IMG/VR virus record: IMGVR_UViG_3300035698_007126
Coordinates: 1 to 24,781 of that record
From: a virus
Reading direction: 5' to 3' (one strand)
Length of the DNA stretch: 24,781 nucleotides
Shown: piece by piece, positions 1 to 6,698 of the stretch
Numbering within the stretch: the first letter of the stretch is position 1
Layout: every line of letters starts with the position of its first letter
The notes under the pieces: generated by a model
The model's database searches: none
What the model saw: the letters and a program-made list of their open reading frames with translations, nothing else
What the model was told of the DNA's origin: nothing
Made by a program: the position numbers and the translations under genes

Positions 1-69
1 GCAACGGCTCCGGCTCCGGCTACGGCAACGGCTCCGGCTCCGGCGACGGCTACGGCAACGGCTCCGGCT
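1..69 (+). repeat. Direct repeats of a 15-bp GC-rich unit
   Basis: The unit GCAACGGCTCCGGCT occurs exactly three times, at 1-15, 25-39 and 55-69. The spacing is 24 then 30 bp, with short TCCGGC/GACGGC fillers. All spacings are multiples of three, so the repeats stay in frame and encode the Gly/Ser-rich tail. The array probably continues to the left, outside the window. Confidence 0.8.
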
Positions 70-71
70 GA
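3..71 (+). CDS. C-terminal end of a Gly/Ser-rich repeat protein (partial)
   Basis: The window opens inside a reading frame that ends at TGA 69-71 and encodes only Gly, Ser, Asn, Tyr and Asp in a GNGSGSGYG-type pattern. The start lies outside the window, so length and domain content are unknown. Glycine-rich low-complexity tails of this kind occur in phage hypothetical proteins. The DNA is a tandem repeat, and some of the pattern could reflect repeat expansion rather than selection on the protein. No function is proposed. Confidence 0.5.
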   Translation, partial: NGSGSGYGNGSGSGDGYGNGSG

Positions 72-121
72 GTAACGAAACCTTGGCCAAGGTAGAGGGC
101 GGCTCAAATAGCTAGGACGGG

Positions 122-427
122 TTGCAACCTAATCCCTGCAAGCCTGCCCTCGTTTTGGCGAACATAAGGTACTACAATGAGTTCAACAAAGAAGCGGCGG
201 CATGGCTCCAAGAGGCAATGAATGCCGGCTACATAGCGCGGGGTGAGATGGATATATACGAAATGAATGGTCTTTATCGTGAAGGGTGTCCCGTGAAAAA
301 AGCCACGGCAAGAATCATGAATGATCTGGATGACCGGAGTGTTTTTAATGGAATTGATGATGATATTGTCGTGGAAATATACGAAGCCGTTGAAACGCAT
401 ATTCGCGAGGAAATGATAGAGAAATGA
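122..427 (+). CDS. Small protein resembling the leader of phage C5-cytosine methyltransferases
   Basis: 101 codons from TTG 122, with AGGA four bases upstream. There is no ATG before residue 33, and an in-frame TAG lies at 113-115. Residues around 18-43, with core YYNEFNKEAAAWLQ followed by AGYIARGEMD, resemble from memory the segment before the catalytic domain of phage DNA cytosine methyltransferases (YYNE-D--AAAWLR--I--G-I--G-VD). The typical following motif (QCHFFAGIGGW) and the PCQ catalytic motif are absent, and the C-terminal half is an unrelated acidic helix-rich sequence. It could be a free-standing version of this leader, a remnant of a deleted methyltransferase, or a chance likeness. 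The reading frame is open and looks protein-like, but the weak start leaves the 5' end uncertain. Confidence 0.5.
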   Translation: MQPNPCKPALVLANIRYYNEFNKEAAAWLQEAMNAGYIARGEMDIYEMNGLYREGCPVKKATARIMNDLDDRSVFNGIDDDIVVEIYEAVETHIREEMIEK

Positions 428-480
428 CTTTGATATACACAAACGATAAACAACCAACCGGCGATGATGGGGGCGAGTAG
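424..480 (+). CDS. Possible 18-residue ATGA-coupled micro-ORF
   Basis: ATG 424-426 overlaps the TGA of the preceding gene in an ATGA junction and runs 18 codons to TAG 478-480. The peptide is short, polar and acidic at its end, with no signal or membrane segment. The coupling is the only argument for translation; it could equally be chance in a decaying region. Confidence 0.2.
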   Translation: MTLIYTNDKQPTGDDGGE

Positions 481-517
481 ATGCCAACTTGGTTCGCTAA
501 GTGAGTCTTCACGCTAG

Positions 518-625
518 GTTTCTCAGAATCATATAATTCTCGCCAACACCGGCGTTTTAACTGCGGATGACGGCGAGCGGGCTGGTAAATGGACGCGAGA
601 ACTTTTTATTAGGAAAGCAAGATGA
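518..625 (+). pseudogene. Startless C-terminal gene fragment before the 185-residue gene
   Basis: A frame open from 518 (after TAG 515-517) to TGA 623-625 encodes a plausible soluble protein end (core ILANTGVLTADDGER, then WTRELFIRKAR). Its stop overlaps the next ATG in an ATGA junction, as in a real coupled gene pair, but there is no ATG, GTG or TTG in the frame. This suggests the 3' remnant of a gene whose 5' part was lost or frameshifted. Together with the micro-ORF before it, this is all that the 194-bp stretch 428-621 holds. Confidence 0.3.
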
Positions 626-1179
626 CTGAACAGCTAAAACAGGTGCGCGAAGCAATAAACGGATTGCTATGCTACTTTCCGCAGCCGCCACACAAACATC
701 CGCACGTAACAGAGCAAATGCGGCTAGGCGGCCAAGCTATAGGCATTCTTGATGAGTTGATAGCACACCCCACACCGCGCTGCGGGTGCGATTCAGGGAA
801 AGGAATAGAGATGAAAACAACCATTGAGACTATTGGCGGGACGCTGTGTACGGTGATATGGGAAAGTGATCTTGGCTACAAATGGCATAAGAGGGTGAAT
901 AGTTGGCTGCCAGTCGGTGCTGGGTTTGTGGCGCACTTTAAGTGGACGGAAGAAGGAAAGATAGCCCATATAGCAACAGCCCTCCCAGCACTACCAAGGA
1001 ACCCAACAAAAGAGGATGCGCCGTTACTGTATCGGTACATGGCTGAGGGGTTGATGCCGCATTGCGGAGAACACAAGGCCATTGATGTTATCGACGATAC
1101 TATCAATGGGTGGGTTATTAATCGCGCCACCCACAACGGCCAGAGCGTGGAAGTGGCTATTATGGAGAACGAACTATGA
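622..1179 (+). CDS. Hypothetical phage protein, 185 aa
   Basis: Starts at ATG 622 after AGGAAA with good spacing and ends at TGA 1177-1179. The N-terminal part (residues 1-50) is helical with a His/Pro patch (PQPPHKHPH). A CGC motif follows near residue 54, then a mixed beta/alpha C-terminal part. I do not recognise a family. A second strong initiation site lies inside it: AAAGGA followed six bases later by an in-frame ATG at 811 (residue 64). The region may therefore encode two products, a 185-residue and a 122-residue form, or be a fusion of two small genes. It is transcribed toward the lysis cassette and converges with it. Confidence 0.7.
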   Translation: MTEQLKQVREAINGLLCYFPQPPHKHPHVTEQMRLGGQAIGILDELIAHPTPRCGCDSGKGIEMKTTIETIGGTLCTVIWESDLGYKWHKRVNSWLPVGAGFVAHFKWTEEGKIAHIATALPALPRNPTKEDAPLLYRYMAEGLMPHCGEHKAIDVIDDTINGWVINRATHNGQSVEVAIMENEL

Positions 1180-1259
1180 GACTATACACAGGTGACAATA
1201 TAGGCGGGTGGCGGGTATTTGGGTTTCGCATTGTCAACCCCCGCACCGGAGCTCAATAG
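1176..1259 (+). CDS. Possible 27-residue ATGA-coupled small protein
   Basis: ATG 1176-1178 overlaps the stop of the preceding gene (ATGA) and the frame runs to TAG 1257-1259. The product is basic and rich in Gly, Arg and aromatic residues (GGWRVFGFRIVNPRTG). Translational coupling and protein-like composition are the only support. Between its stop and the end of the convergent spanin gene (1289) there is a weak AGGTT/AACCT stem followed by TTTT (1259-1284), too weak to call a terminator with confidence. Confidence 0.3.
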   Translation: MRLYTGDNIGGWRVFGFRIVNPRTGAQ

Positions 1260-1288
1260 GTTACGAGGTGATTGTCAAACCTTTTGGG

Positions 1289-1528
1289 CTATTTCCTCAA
1301 CGCCTCTAGCCGTTGCTGCTGCTGGACAAACCCGCGTACAAATCGGTCAATGCAGCTATTAGGCTCCACCGTCTCCATGTACTCCACCATGCAGGGCTCA
1401 TGGCGCTGGATATTAATTGGGCAGCTATTTGTCGTTCGCGTTTTCGCGCATCCAGTCCAGAGCAGCGTCATGGCTAGGATATTCAACAGAATGAACCGCC
1501 GCAATATCGTCTTTTTCTGCAATCGCAT
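1289..1528 (-). CDS. Outer-membrane spanin lipoprotein (o-spanin, Rz1-like)
   Basis: Predicted product of 79 residues from ATG 1528, preceded by AAGGG at nine bases. The N-terminus has a basic start (MRLQKKTILRR), a hydrophobic stretch (FILLNILAMTLLW) and a lipobox ending in TGC, giving a lipidated Cys at about residue 27. This is the organisation of Rz1-type outer-membrane lipoproteins, which join the inner-membrane spanin to fuse the membranes at the end of lysis. The position -3 to Cys is Trp, which is unusual for a lipobox. The gene overlaps the inner-spanin gene by 104 bp in another frame and extends beyond it. A longer upstream frame exists (to 1606) but would bury the signal sequence. 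The mature part has several Cys, which might form disulfide-linked dimers (inference). Confidence 0.7.
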   Translation of the reverse strand: MRLQKKTILRRFILLNILAMTLLWTGCAKTRTTNSCPINIQRHEPCMVEYMETVEPNSCIDRFVRGFVQQQQRLEALRK

Positions 1529-1634
1529 CGTCTCTATCCCTTTCTGCCAGCATAATTCCCGCATCCTTGCGCCGTAGACGCTCATACAGCGCCCAAACAA
1601 CAGCAAGGAGCGTCACTATAGCCAGATAGACCAT
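1425..1634 (-). CDS. Inner-membrane spanin (i-spanin, Rz-like)
   Basis: 69 residues. The N-terminus is a membrane anchor (about residues 2-18, MVYLAIVTLLAVVWALY) followed directly by a charged, Arg/Glu/Asp-rich periplasmic helix. This is the usual layout of an i-spanin, although it is shorter than lambda Rz. Its start overlaps the holin stop in a TAATG junction. The o-spanin gene begins inside it in another frame, the classic nested or overlapping spanin arrangement, which supports both calls. No catalytic motifs are expected or seen. Confidence 0.7.
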   Translation of the reverse strand: MVYLAIVTLLAVVWALYERLRRKDAGIMLAERDRDDAIAEKDDIAAVHSVEYPSHDAALDWMRENANDK

Positions 1635-1825
1635 TATTGCTTCTTATAGAGGCTGAGGCGCTGCAACTTCTTAACCACCTTTGCAAGAAACTCATCGTCA
1701 CTTTTGGTTGGGGTCAGTGTAACAATGGTTGTGGCCAAAATAACCGCCGTACCAACAAAGGCCACAAATGCCTCTGCGATTGGCGTAATATTTTCAGCCA
1801 GCGTCGCTATAATTGCGAAATCCAT
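1634..1825 (-). CDS. Holin, single membrane segment
   Basis: 63 residues from ATG 1825. One hydrophobic segment (about residues 16-38, core AFVAFVGTAVILATTIV) is followed by a TPT-K-DD motif and a basic C-terminus ending KK. This pattern, transmembrane helix then TPT.KDD and a basic helix, resembles small phage holins that release endolysin through the inner membrane. The gene sits between the endolysin and the spanin genes. Two ATGs are available: 1831, in ATGA overlap with the endolysin stop but only one base after AGGAG, and 1825, six bases after AGGAGA. The second is chosen. The pair resembles a holin dual start, but the extra residues (Met-Ile) add no positive charge. Confidence 0.72.
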   Translation of the reverse strand: MDFAIIATLAENITPIAEAFVAFVGTAVILATTIVTLTPTKSDDEFLAKVVKKLQRLSLYKKQ

Positions 1826-1827
1826 AA

Positions 1828-2226
1828 TCATTCTCCTAAAAGTTCAAAATGTACTAAGTCGTTAAAACGCTGGTCATCTAAATCATTGTCAGAGTCCCAG
1901 TCACCGCCCCAGCGGATGTTAAGCCCCATCTGAGAGGCCACGCCCTTCACGATTCCCGCGAAGTGGTAGAAGCGTTTCGTATTATTCCAGCACACCGGAT
2001 ACGGTGCTGCATCAACCGCCATAGATGGCTTGCTATTATGCTTGCTATTCGGCCAGCTTGTTTTGCTGTTCCCAACCCGCACCGCATCCTCTTGCTCGCC
2101 CTTTGTGCGGTGGCCGCAAACGATAGAGCAATCAATATGCTTGATAACTTCATTGAATAAGTCCTGCAAATCTGGATGGCAGGTGCTAAGTCGCTCTTTT
2201 GACGTTTTCCCGTAGAAATAGGTCAC
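1828..2226 (-). CDS. Endolysin, peptidase M15 family (L-alanyl-D-glutamate/D-Ala-D-Ala type)
   Basis: 132 residues from GTG 2226, in a GTGA overlap with the upstream gene. It contains the metal-site signature of M15 peptidases: a His in SKHNSKPSMAVD (H63), the Asp of the same motif (D72) and a C-terminal His in FNDLVHFEL (H126), with D123 as likely catalytic acid. The IRWGGDWD segment is typical of phage T5-like endolysins. These zinc enzymes cut the peptide stems of peptidoglycan. The length is normal for a single-domain enzyme. No signal peptide is present, so release depends on the adjacent holin. Confidence in the family is high; the exact bond cut is inferred. Confidence 0.93.
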   Translation of the reverse strand: MTYFYGKTSKERLSTCHPDLQDLFNEVIKHIDCSIVCGHRTKGEQEDAVRVGNSKTSWPNSKHNSKPSMAVDAAPYPVCWNNTKRFYHFAGIVKGVASQMGLNIRWGGDWDSDNDLDDQRFNDLVHFELLGE

Positions 2227-2624
2227 TTCTGCAACACCTTCCTTAAATCTCCATATTCATCCTCAAGCCGCAAAATATCGCGCTCATTGCGTCTAGCGGA
2301 TTCAGATACCGGCTGGATGGCCACAGTCACTTCTCGAACAATATCATTCTTGAGCCGGTTCGCATTATCTGGTGTGAAGCGGGTATCTTCAATGCTTTGG
2401 ATGCGCTTTTCATTATTAGACACCGCTCCAAACAAGCCCTTTTGGCCAATAGAGAACACATCCATTTTATCAGCAAGCTGGTCAACGGAGCGAGACGTGG
2501 TCTCTACCTCGCTGGGCAGCAACGATATTTTAAAAAGAAACGCGAAAAAGGCGACAATCGCAACGCCCATAACGGTCGTAAAGACTGTTGTAGAATTAAA
2601 CGCCAGAAATTTCTTGTCGCTCAT
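2223..2624 (-). CDS. Membrane-anchored coiled-coil protein of the lysis region
   Basis: 133 residues from ATG 2624, with GAGGAG eight bases upstream. A hydrophobic membrane segment lies at about residues 17-36 (VMGVAIVAFFAFLFKISLL), followed by a long polar helical region with heptad-like Leu/Ile/Val spacing and many charged residues. It lies directly upstream of the endolysin and overlaps it by GTGA, so it is probably co-translated with the lysis genes. It could be a lysis accessory such as an antiholin, or a membrane protein acting in entry. The sequence gives topology but no family. Confidence 0.65.
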   Translation of the reverse strand: MSDKKFLAFNSTTVFTTVMGVAIVAFFAFLFKISLLPSEVETTSRSVDQLADKMDVFSIGQKGLFGAVSNNEKRIQSIEDTRFTPDNANRLKNDIVREVTVAIQPVSESARRNERDILRLEDEYGDLRKVLQK

Positions 2625-2626
2625 CC

Positions 2627-2908
2627 CTACAGCTCCTCGTTTGTGATTGACTTGTCATTCACAATGTCAATATCGCCGTTCTCTCGAACAATGCGATAAA
2701 CCGCCAGAATCTTAATCCGGCTCGCCCCGCTCGATGCCTTTAGCGCGGCAATGTCTGCCGTGCGCTGCCCTTTGTTCGTGTAGAATTTTGGCTTCTTCAA
2801 TTCTGAATCCTCCAGAATATCGCCCGTGCGCGGGTCAATCAGAACCCACTGCTTCACGCCTTTCGAAATATTGCCAGAACCCTCAGTCTCTAATTTTATC
2901 CGGCTCAT
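2627..2908 (-). CDS. Hypothetical protein, 93 aa
   Basis: The start ATG 2908 overlaps the stop of the LamG-like gene upstream (ATGA), with GGAG about nine bases before it. The product is soluble, mixed-charge and beta-rich, with a WVLIDPRTGDIL segment near residues 21-32. No membrane or signal segment and no recognised family. Its position suggests a tail/fibre accessory, chaperone or small structural protein, but that is context only. Confidence 0.65.
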   Translation of the reverse strand: MSRIKLETEGSGNISKGVKQWVLIDPRTGDILEDSELKKPKFYTNKGQRTADIAALKASSGASRIKILAVYRIVRENGDIDIVNDKSITNEEL

Positions 2909-3624
2909 AGCGCGTACTCCGTTGCTAAATGACTGCGAACCACGGACGCATTGCCAGCGCTCAATTTCTCAGAAAATGCGATAATGGCGTATATCGTACC
3001 GTCAAAATACAGCGACCCCGCCGCCCGATAGCGCCGCGCGATGCCGTTAAAATTAAATATGCCTGTTTTTGTGGCGGGCGTGACCTGCGAAACGCCATTG
3101 GTGAGCAGTTCCGTTAGGTTTTCGCCATCGCGGGTTGCTTCAAAGATAACAGGGGTGTCATTAGGTGTAGGCGTTGTGTCGATAAGGGTTTGATCTGTCT
3201 GTGTCTGCACACGGCAATCATTACCCGCAACCCAACCCTTAATAGAGCCAAACTGAGGCGCTGCATCAACAGCCGCACCCAAAATAGGGCAAAGCGTTTG
3301 ATCCACCGTCTCAGCCACAACAAACAAATGCATTTCACCCGCAAAAGAAAGGCCAGCGCCTGTCATGAACTCAGTATTTGATTGGTCAAACACAAGGCCA
3401 GCCTTGCCGTTCAACTTGTCAGCGGTTTGTAGCGGCCTGTCTGCATCCGTGGCTTGCGTGGCATGGTTGCCGTTACCGCTATAGTCATCCCACTGGCTAG
3501 CGCCCGCCCCTGTGGTTGTGACGCCTACATGCGAGCGAAGGTAGACCGTGTTTGTGCCGTAACTTCCAGGGATGAACACTCGTGGCGGCTGAGGATTCAT
3601 AAGCCGCGCGGGAGAAACAAACAT
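2905..3624 (-). CDS. LamG/concanavalin-like beta-sandwich protein, probable tail fibre or receptor-binding part
   Basis: 239 residues. Residues about 40-65 contain WDDYSGNGNHATQAT followed by an RPL strand, and residues 72-85 contain NGKAGLVFD. This W-D-SGNGNHATQ...RP...NG...V.FD pattern is typical of LamG-like jelly-roll domains on phage tail proteins. The C-terminal part keeps alternating strands (GSLYFDGTIYAIIAFSEKL). Such domains usually bind carbohydrate, so recognition of host surface glycans is a reasonable inference. The short first part (residues 1-30) may attach it to the virion. The gene abuts its upstream neighbour with no gap. No clear ribosome site precedes ATG 3624; ATG 3600 is an alternative start. 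Confidence 0.75.
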   Translation of the reverse strand: MFVSPARLMNPQPPRVFIPGSYGTNTVYLRSHVGVTTTGAGASQWDDYSGNGNHATQATDADRPLQTADKLNGKAGLVFDQSNTEFMTGAGLSFAGEMHLFVVAETVDQTLCPILGAAVDAAPQFGSIKGWVAGNDCRVQTQTDQTLIDTTPTPNDTPVIFEATRDGENLTELLTNGVSQVTPATKTGIFNFNGIARRYRAAGSLYFDGTIYAIIAFSEKLSAGNASVVRSHLATEYAL

Positions 3625-3927
3625 CTAAGCTGTAACCGCCGATATTTTATGGCCAGCCGGAACGCCTATAAACAGAGGTGTGTCAGCCGCAACGCGCATG
3701 CCGTTAGTGGTGGCTGTTGGGTCATCCCCCACCACGTAGTGAAACGCAGCATCTGAGGAAAACATGATATACTTAGTTCCCTCCCCAAACGCCGCGCTGT
3801 CACCCGCTGTTCCGGTAAACGAAAGGCGGGTTTGATCCGTTCCTGGTTCCATCGGAGCCTGAAGTTGATGTTTGCCCTTCAGGGTCTGCGGGATTTCCTT
3901 AAATTCTCGGATATACAAATATGCCAT
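3625..3927 (-). CDS. Small structural-type protein, 100 aa
   Basis: Starts at ATG 3927 with AGGGGG seven bases upstream. The product is beta-rich; its second half (AFHYVVGDDPTATTNGMRV, then PLFIGVPAGHKISA) matches the general look of small phage proteins reading 'F.V..dP.At..g..v.a'. These often form a compact beta barrel in virion appendages. No specific family is claimed. It lies between the LamG-like gene and another small beta-rich gene, which supports a virion role. Confidence 0.65.
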   Translation of the reverse strand: MAYLYIREFKEIPQTLKGKHQLQAPMEPGTDQTRLSFTGTAGDSAAFGEGTKYIMFSSDAAFHYVVGDDPTATTNGMRVAADTPLFIGVPAGHKISAVTA

Positions 3928-3938
3928 GGTTCAGCCCC

Positions 3939-4295
3939 CTAGTAACGGTTAACAACAAGCGTAACAAGCGCGTCAACATCATTAGAAGCGCCGTTGTTAC
4001 TTGTAATCGTCACAATTTGACCGGCTGTGGCGTAGTTGTTGTTTGTGAAATTTGCCGTATCCACCGTGCCAGCAGAAGAGCTGTTGGCAATAGTGAGTGT
4101 ATCAGTGGAAGCTGTGCCGCCAGCAACATCCATAGACAGCACAGAATCCGCGCCTGGGTCGCCCGTCACGTTGCTAATGAGCTTTTTCACTTTGCCGGTA
4201 AACGGCATAACAAACTTAGCCGTTGATGATCCTGTGTCGATTCCAGACACCGTTAAAGTGCCCAGAGAAATTTCTTTTTGAACATAGCTAGTCAT
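3939..4295 (-). CDS. Small Ser/Thr-rich beta protein, possible fibre or decoration protein
   Basis: 118 residues from ATG 4295, eight bases after AGGAG; a GTG two codons earlier is too close to that site. The sequence is low in charge and rich in Ser, Thr, Ala, Gly and Val in alternating strands (VSGIDTGSSTAKFVMPF near the start; VTGDPGADSVLSMDV mid-protein), typical of beta-structured virion surface proteins. It shares this character with the genes at 11864 and 13867. A 51-bp gap before it (4296-4346) holds a T-run but no convincing stem. Confidence 0.6.
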   Translation of the reverse strand: MTSYVQKEISLGTLTVSGIDTGSSTAKFVMPFTGKVKKLISNVTGDPGADSVLSMDVAGGTASTDTLTIANSSSAGTVDTANFTNNNYATAGQIVTITSNNGASNDVDALVTLVVNRY

Positions 4296-4346
4296 CGTCA
4301 CTACTCCTATAGTTACGTTAGGTTGGTTATAAAAAGGTTTGGTGGT

Positions 4347-6698
4347 TTAGGTTACTTTCTCAGAGAGAACGTCGATCACCTCGCCAACCGTGCGAGGGCG
4401 CTCACCGTCGTAGAAGATAGGCCGGTTTGCTTTTGCGGCTTTCGGCATTATGCTTTCTGCCACGCGGTTTTTATCTGAGCGCAGAAGCTTGATAGCGCCG
4501 CCTAATCCGGCGAAATGGGCGAGATACAACTCACCGCCTACCGGCTCGCGTTTTAGCGATCTTTTCAAGCCATTCCGATTCTCATTGGTGAGCTTTTCCA
4601 TCATATATTCCTGCGCTTCCGGCTTGTTCTTATCTTTAAAGCTGATACCCGCGTCCTTGCCATACTTCTTGACCATGCGTCGCCACGTCGAATCAATGAA
4701 CTGATACTGACCACTTGCACTGGATGTTTTGGCTCTGGCGTTCGGGTTGCCGCCGCTTTCTGCCATGGCGATTTTATGCAGCAAATCCTTAGTAACGGCG
4801 CTGCCCTGTTGCGGCTTTGCTTCTGGCTCTCCGAACCTTTTGCGATTTGGTGAATCTCCGTAAATATCGCGCAATTCGCGGATACTAGGGTAGCTGTTTC
4901 CTTGATCGTCCAGAATATCGCCCTGATTGCCGCCCTTGATTTCATCCATCGAAGCGCCGCCGCCTACGTTTTCACGCAGAGGATTAATCTCTATTCGGGT
5001 TGGCGCTCTGTTGGGCGCTGTGTATGCGTCATCAATGCCGTGTGCGCCAGCCGCGCCGGAGGGAATACCAAGAAGCGACTTTGCTGCCCCTCCCCCATTG
5101 GATCGTTTTAATGCGGCATCTACAACCCGTTGTGAGCTGTTGTAGCTCCGCTGGAATACCCTATTTGCCCCAAGACCAGCCGCTGTGCTGGCCGCCGCCC
5201 CCAAACCCGCCGCGGGATTGACAGCCGTTGTAACGGCAAGAGCCGCGCCGCCTGTTCCGAGCGCGCTTTTCTGGAAAGTATCCGAGCCGCCCTTCATCGG
5301 AAGCAACTGCTTGCCAATGCGCGCCAAATCAACCAGGTCATCATCACCTAGTGATTTCCTCGATGCTTTTGTGAATTTATTAGCTTTTACGCGGGAAAGA
5401 AGCGCTGTTGGATTAATAGACCCATCAACAGAACCCTCAAGCAACGGCTCCAATGTTTTAAAGTTGCGCCAATGGTTCCGCGCCTCACTCAAAGTTGCTC
5501 GCTCAGCCTTCGATAGAGCTGGCGCGATAGCTTTGTCAATCTCGCCAATCATGTCATAAATGTAAGGCCTAGCCGATGAATCAATAGAAGGAAGGCGCTT
5601 TACAAGGGCGCTGCGCAATGATGCCAGTTTCGCCCCGCTAATCTCCCCGCCTAAGAGGTCGTTTTTTACTTTTGTAATGTTTCGTCCGACAATATCAGCA
5701 GAATCCTGCGTAATATTGTCCATAGCTCCACTTACAATGCCATCAAGCCGCCGCATCGTCCCTTTGCCAATAGGCACGACCTTATCCTTAGCCATAATAT
5801 TGAATTTCTGACTAGATTGCTCAAGAAATCCTTGAACAACCTCTGGCGAAAGCTCATCCGCGTCCTGCCCAATGGTTTTGGCAACAGCCCGATTAAATGC
5901 TTTTCTTTGTATGGCTTCAAATTCGTCTGCGCCCGAAAATGGAAGCTCTTGGCTTACTTTCTGTATTGTTCCGCGAGAACGTGAAGGGCTTATCTGGTCA
6001 ACGCGCAGAGGAATGCCAAAATCACGCGCGCGCTTAGCAAGAGGTTTCAGCGCATCATCTATTTGGGGAATTACTGCTTTGCCTAGTTGGCGACCCGCAG
6101 CACCGACAGCAGGAATGGCCCCCCCAACAGCACCGCCATAAATAGCGCCCTGTCCCGCACCCTCAAGTCTACTTCCCGCTTCCGAGGTTCCCGCCCCATA
6201 AGCCGCGCCGGAAGATGCACCCGCAGCAACGCCCTTAATAGCACGCGCCGCGAGGTTGCCAGACCGAAGGCTATTACCAACAGCGGTTCCCGCTTTTGTT
6301 GTTGCTGCGGCTCCACCGGTGAGCAATCCTCCTGCCAGATTCGCTCCAATGGCAGTGACGGGATGCTGCTCCATCTGCCGCGCCATGCGCTCTTTAGAGT
6401 CATTATTAGCATATTTTAACAAATCATCATAGGATTCATCCGTTGCAAGCGAGGCGATACCCGCCCCGATCCGGTCTGTAATTTCATCAGCAAAGCCAAA
6501 AGTAGCGCCCTGCAAGCCCTGATCGAGCAATGTTCTGCCAATAGACTCTTGCGGCTCTTGCCCCCCTGCCTCCGGTTGCGCCTGCTCTGGCTCCACCTGA
6601 GATTGAGCATACGACAATACCTGCTCTTGCGTCGTGCCTTCTGGAACCTCAAAGCGCCCAATACGGCCATCAGGTAGCTGCACTCTTGCAATAGGCAT
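4347..6698 (-). CDS. Internal/ejection protein with C-terminal lytic transglycosylase domain
   Basis: 783 residues. The N-terminus (about residues 6-35) has the QLPDGRIGRFEVPEGTT segment seen at the start of many large phage internal proteins. Residues about 115-205 are Ala/Gly-rich with glycine-zipper-like stretches (GVAAGASSGAAYGAG, GAVGGAIPAVGAAG) that could insert in membranes. A long helical middle follows. Residues about 633-760 form an SLT-like lytic transglycosylase: IAMAESGGNPNA with the likely catalytic Glu at 647, then SGQYQFIDSTW, and LAHFAGLGGA. The enzyme would cut peptidoglycan glycan strands to let DNA cross the wall, as for P22- or T7-type ejection proteins (inference from family). 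The start overlaps the previous stop by one base (TAATG). Confidence 0.85.
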   Translation of the reverse strand: MPIARVQLPDGRIGRFEVPEGTTQEQVLSYAQSQVEPEQAQPEAGGQEPQESIGRTLLDQGLQGATFGFADEITDRIGAGIASLATDESYDDLLKYANNDSKERMARQMEQHPVTAIGANLAGGLLTGGAAATTKAGTAVGNSLRSGNLAARAIKGVAAGASSGAAYGAGTSEAGSRLEGAGQGAIYGGAVGGAIPAVGAAGRQLGKAVIPQIDDALKPLAKRARDFGIPLRVDQISPSRSRGTIQKVSQELPFSGADEFEAIQRKAFNRAVAKTIGQDADELSPEVVQGFLEQSSQKFNIMAKDKVVPIGKGTMRRLDGIVSGAMDNITQDSADIVGRNITKVKNDLLGGEISGAKLASLRSALVKRLPSIDSSARPYIYDMIGEIDKAIAPALSKAERATLSEARNHWRNFKTLEPLLEGSVDGSINPTALLSRVKANKFTKASRKSLGDDDLVDLARIGKQLLPMKGGSDTFQKSALGTGGAALAVTTAVNPAAGLGAAASTAAGLGANRVFQRSYNSSQRVVDAALKRSNGGGAAKSLLGIPSGAAGAHGIDDAYTAPNRAPTRIEINPLRENVGGGASMDEIKGGNQGDILDDQGNSYPSIRELRDIYGDSPNRKRFGEPEAKPQQGSAVTKDLLHKIAMAESGGNPNARAKTSSASGQYQFIDSTWRRMVKKYGKDAGISFKDKNKPEAQEYMMEKLTNENRNGLKRSLKREPVGGELYLAHFAGLGGAIKLLRSDKNRVAESIMPKAAKANRPIFYDGERPRTVGEVIDVLSEKVT

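Noticed and set aside
81-92. 12-bp palindrome CCTTGGCCAAGG after the Gly-rich stop
   Set aside because: It has no loop, T-run or repeated copy, so neither a terminator nor an attachment site can be argued.
1259-1284. Bidirectional terminator between the convergent operons
   Set aside because: Only a five-base AGGTT/AACCT stem with a 15-base loop and four T is present, too weak to call.
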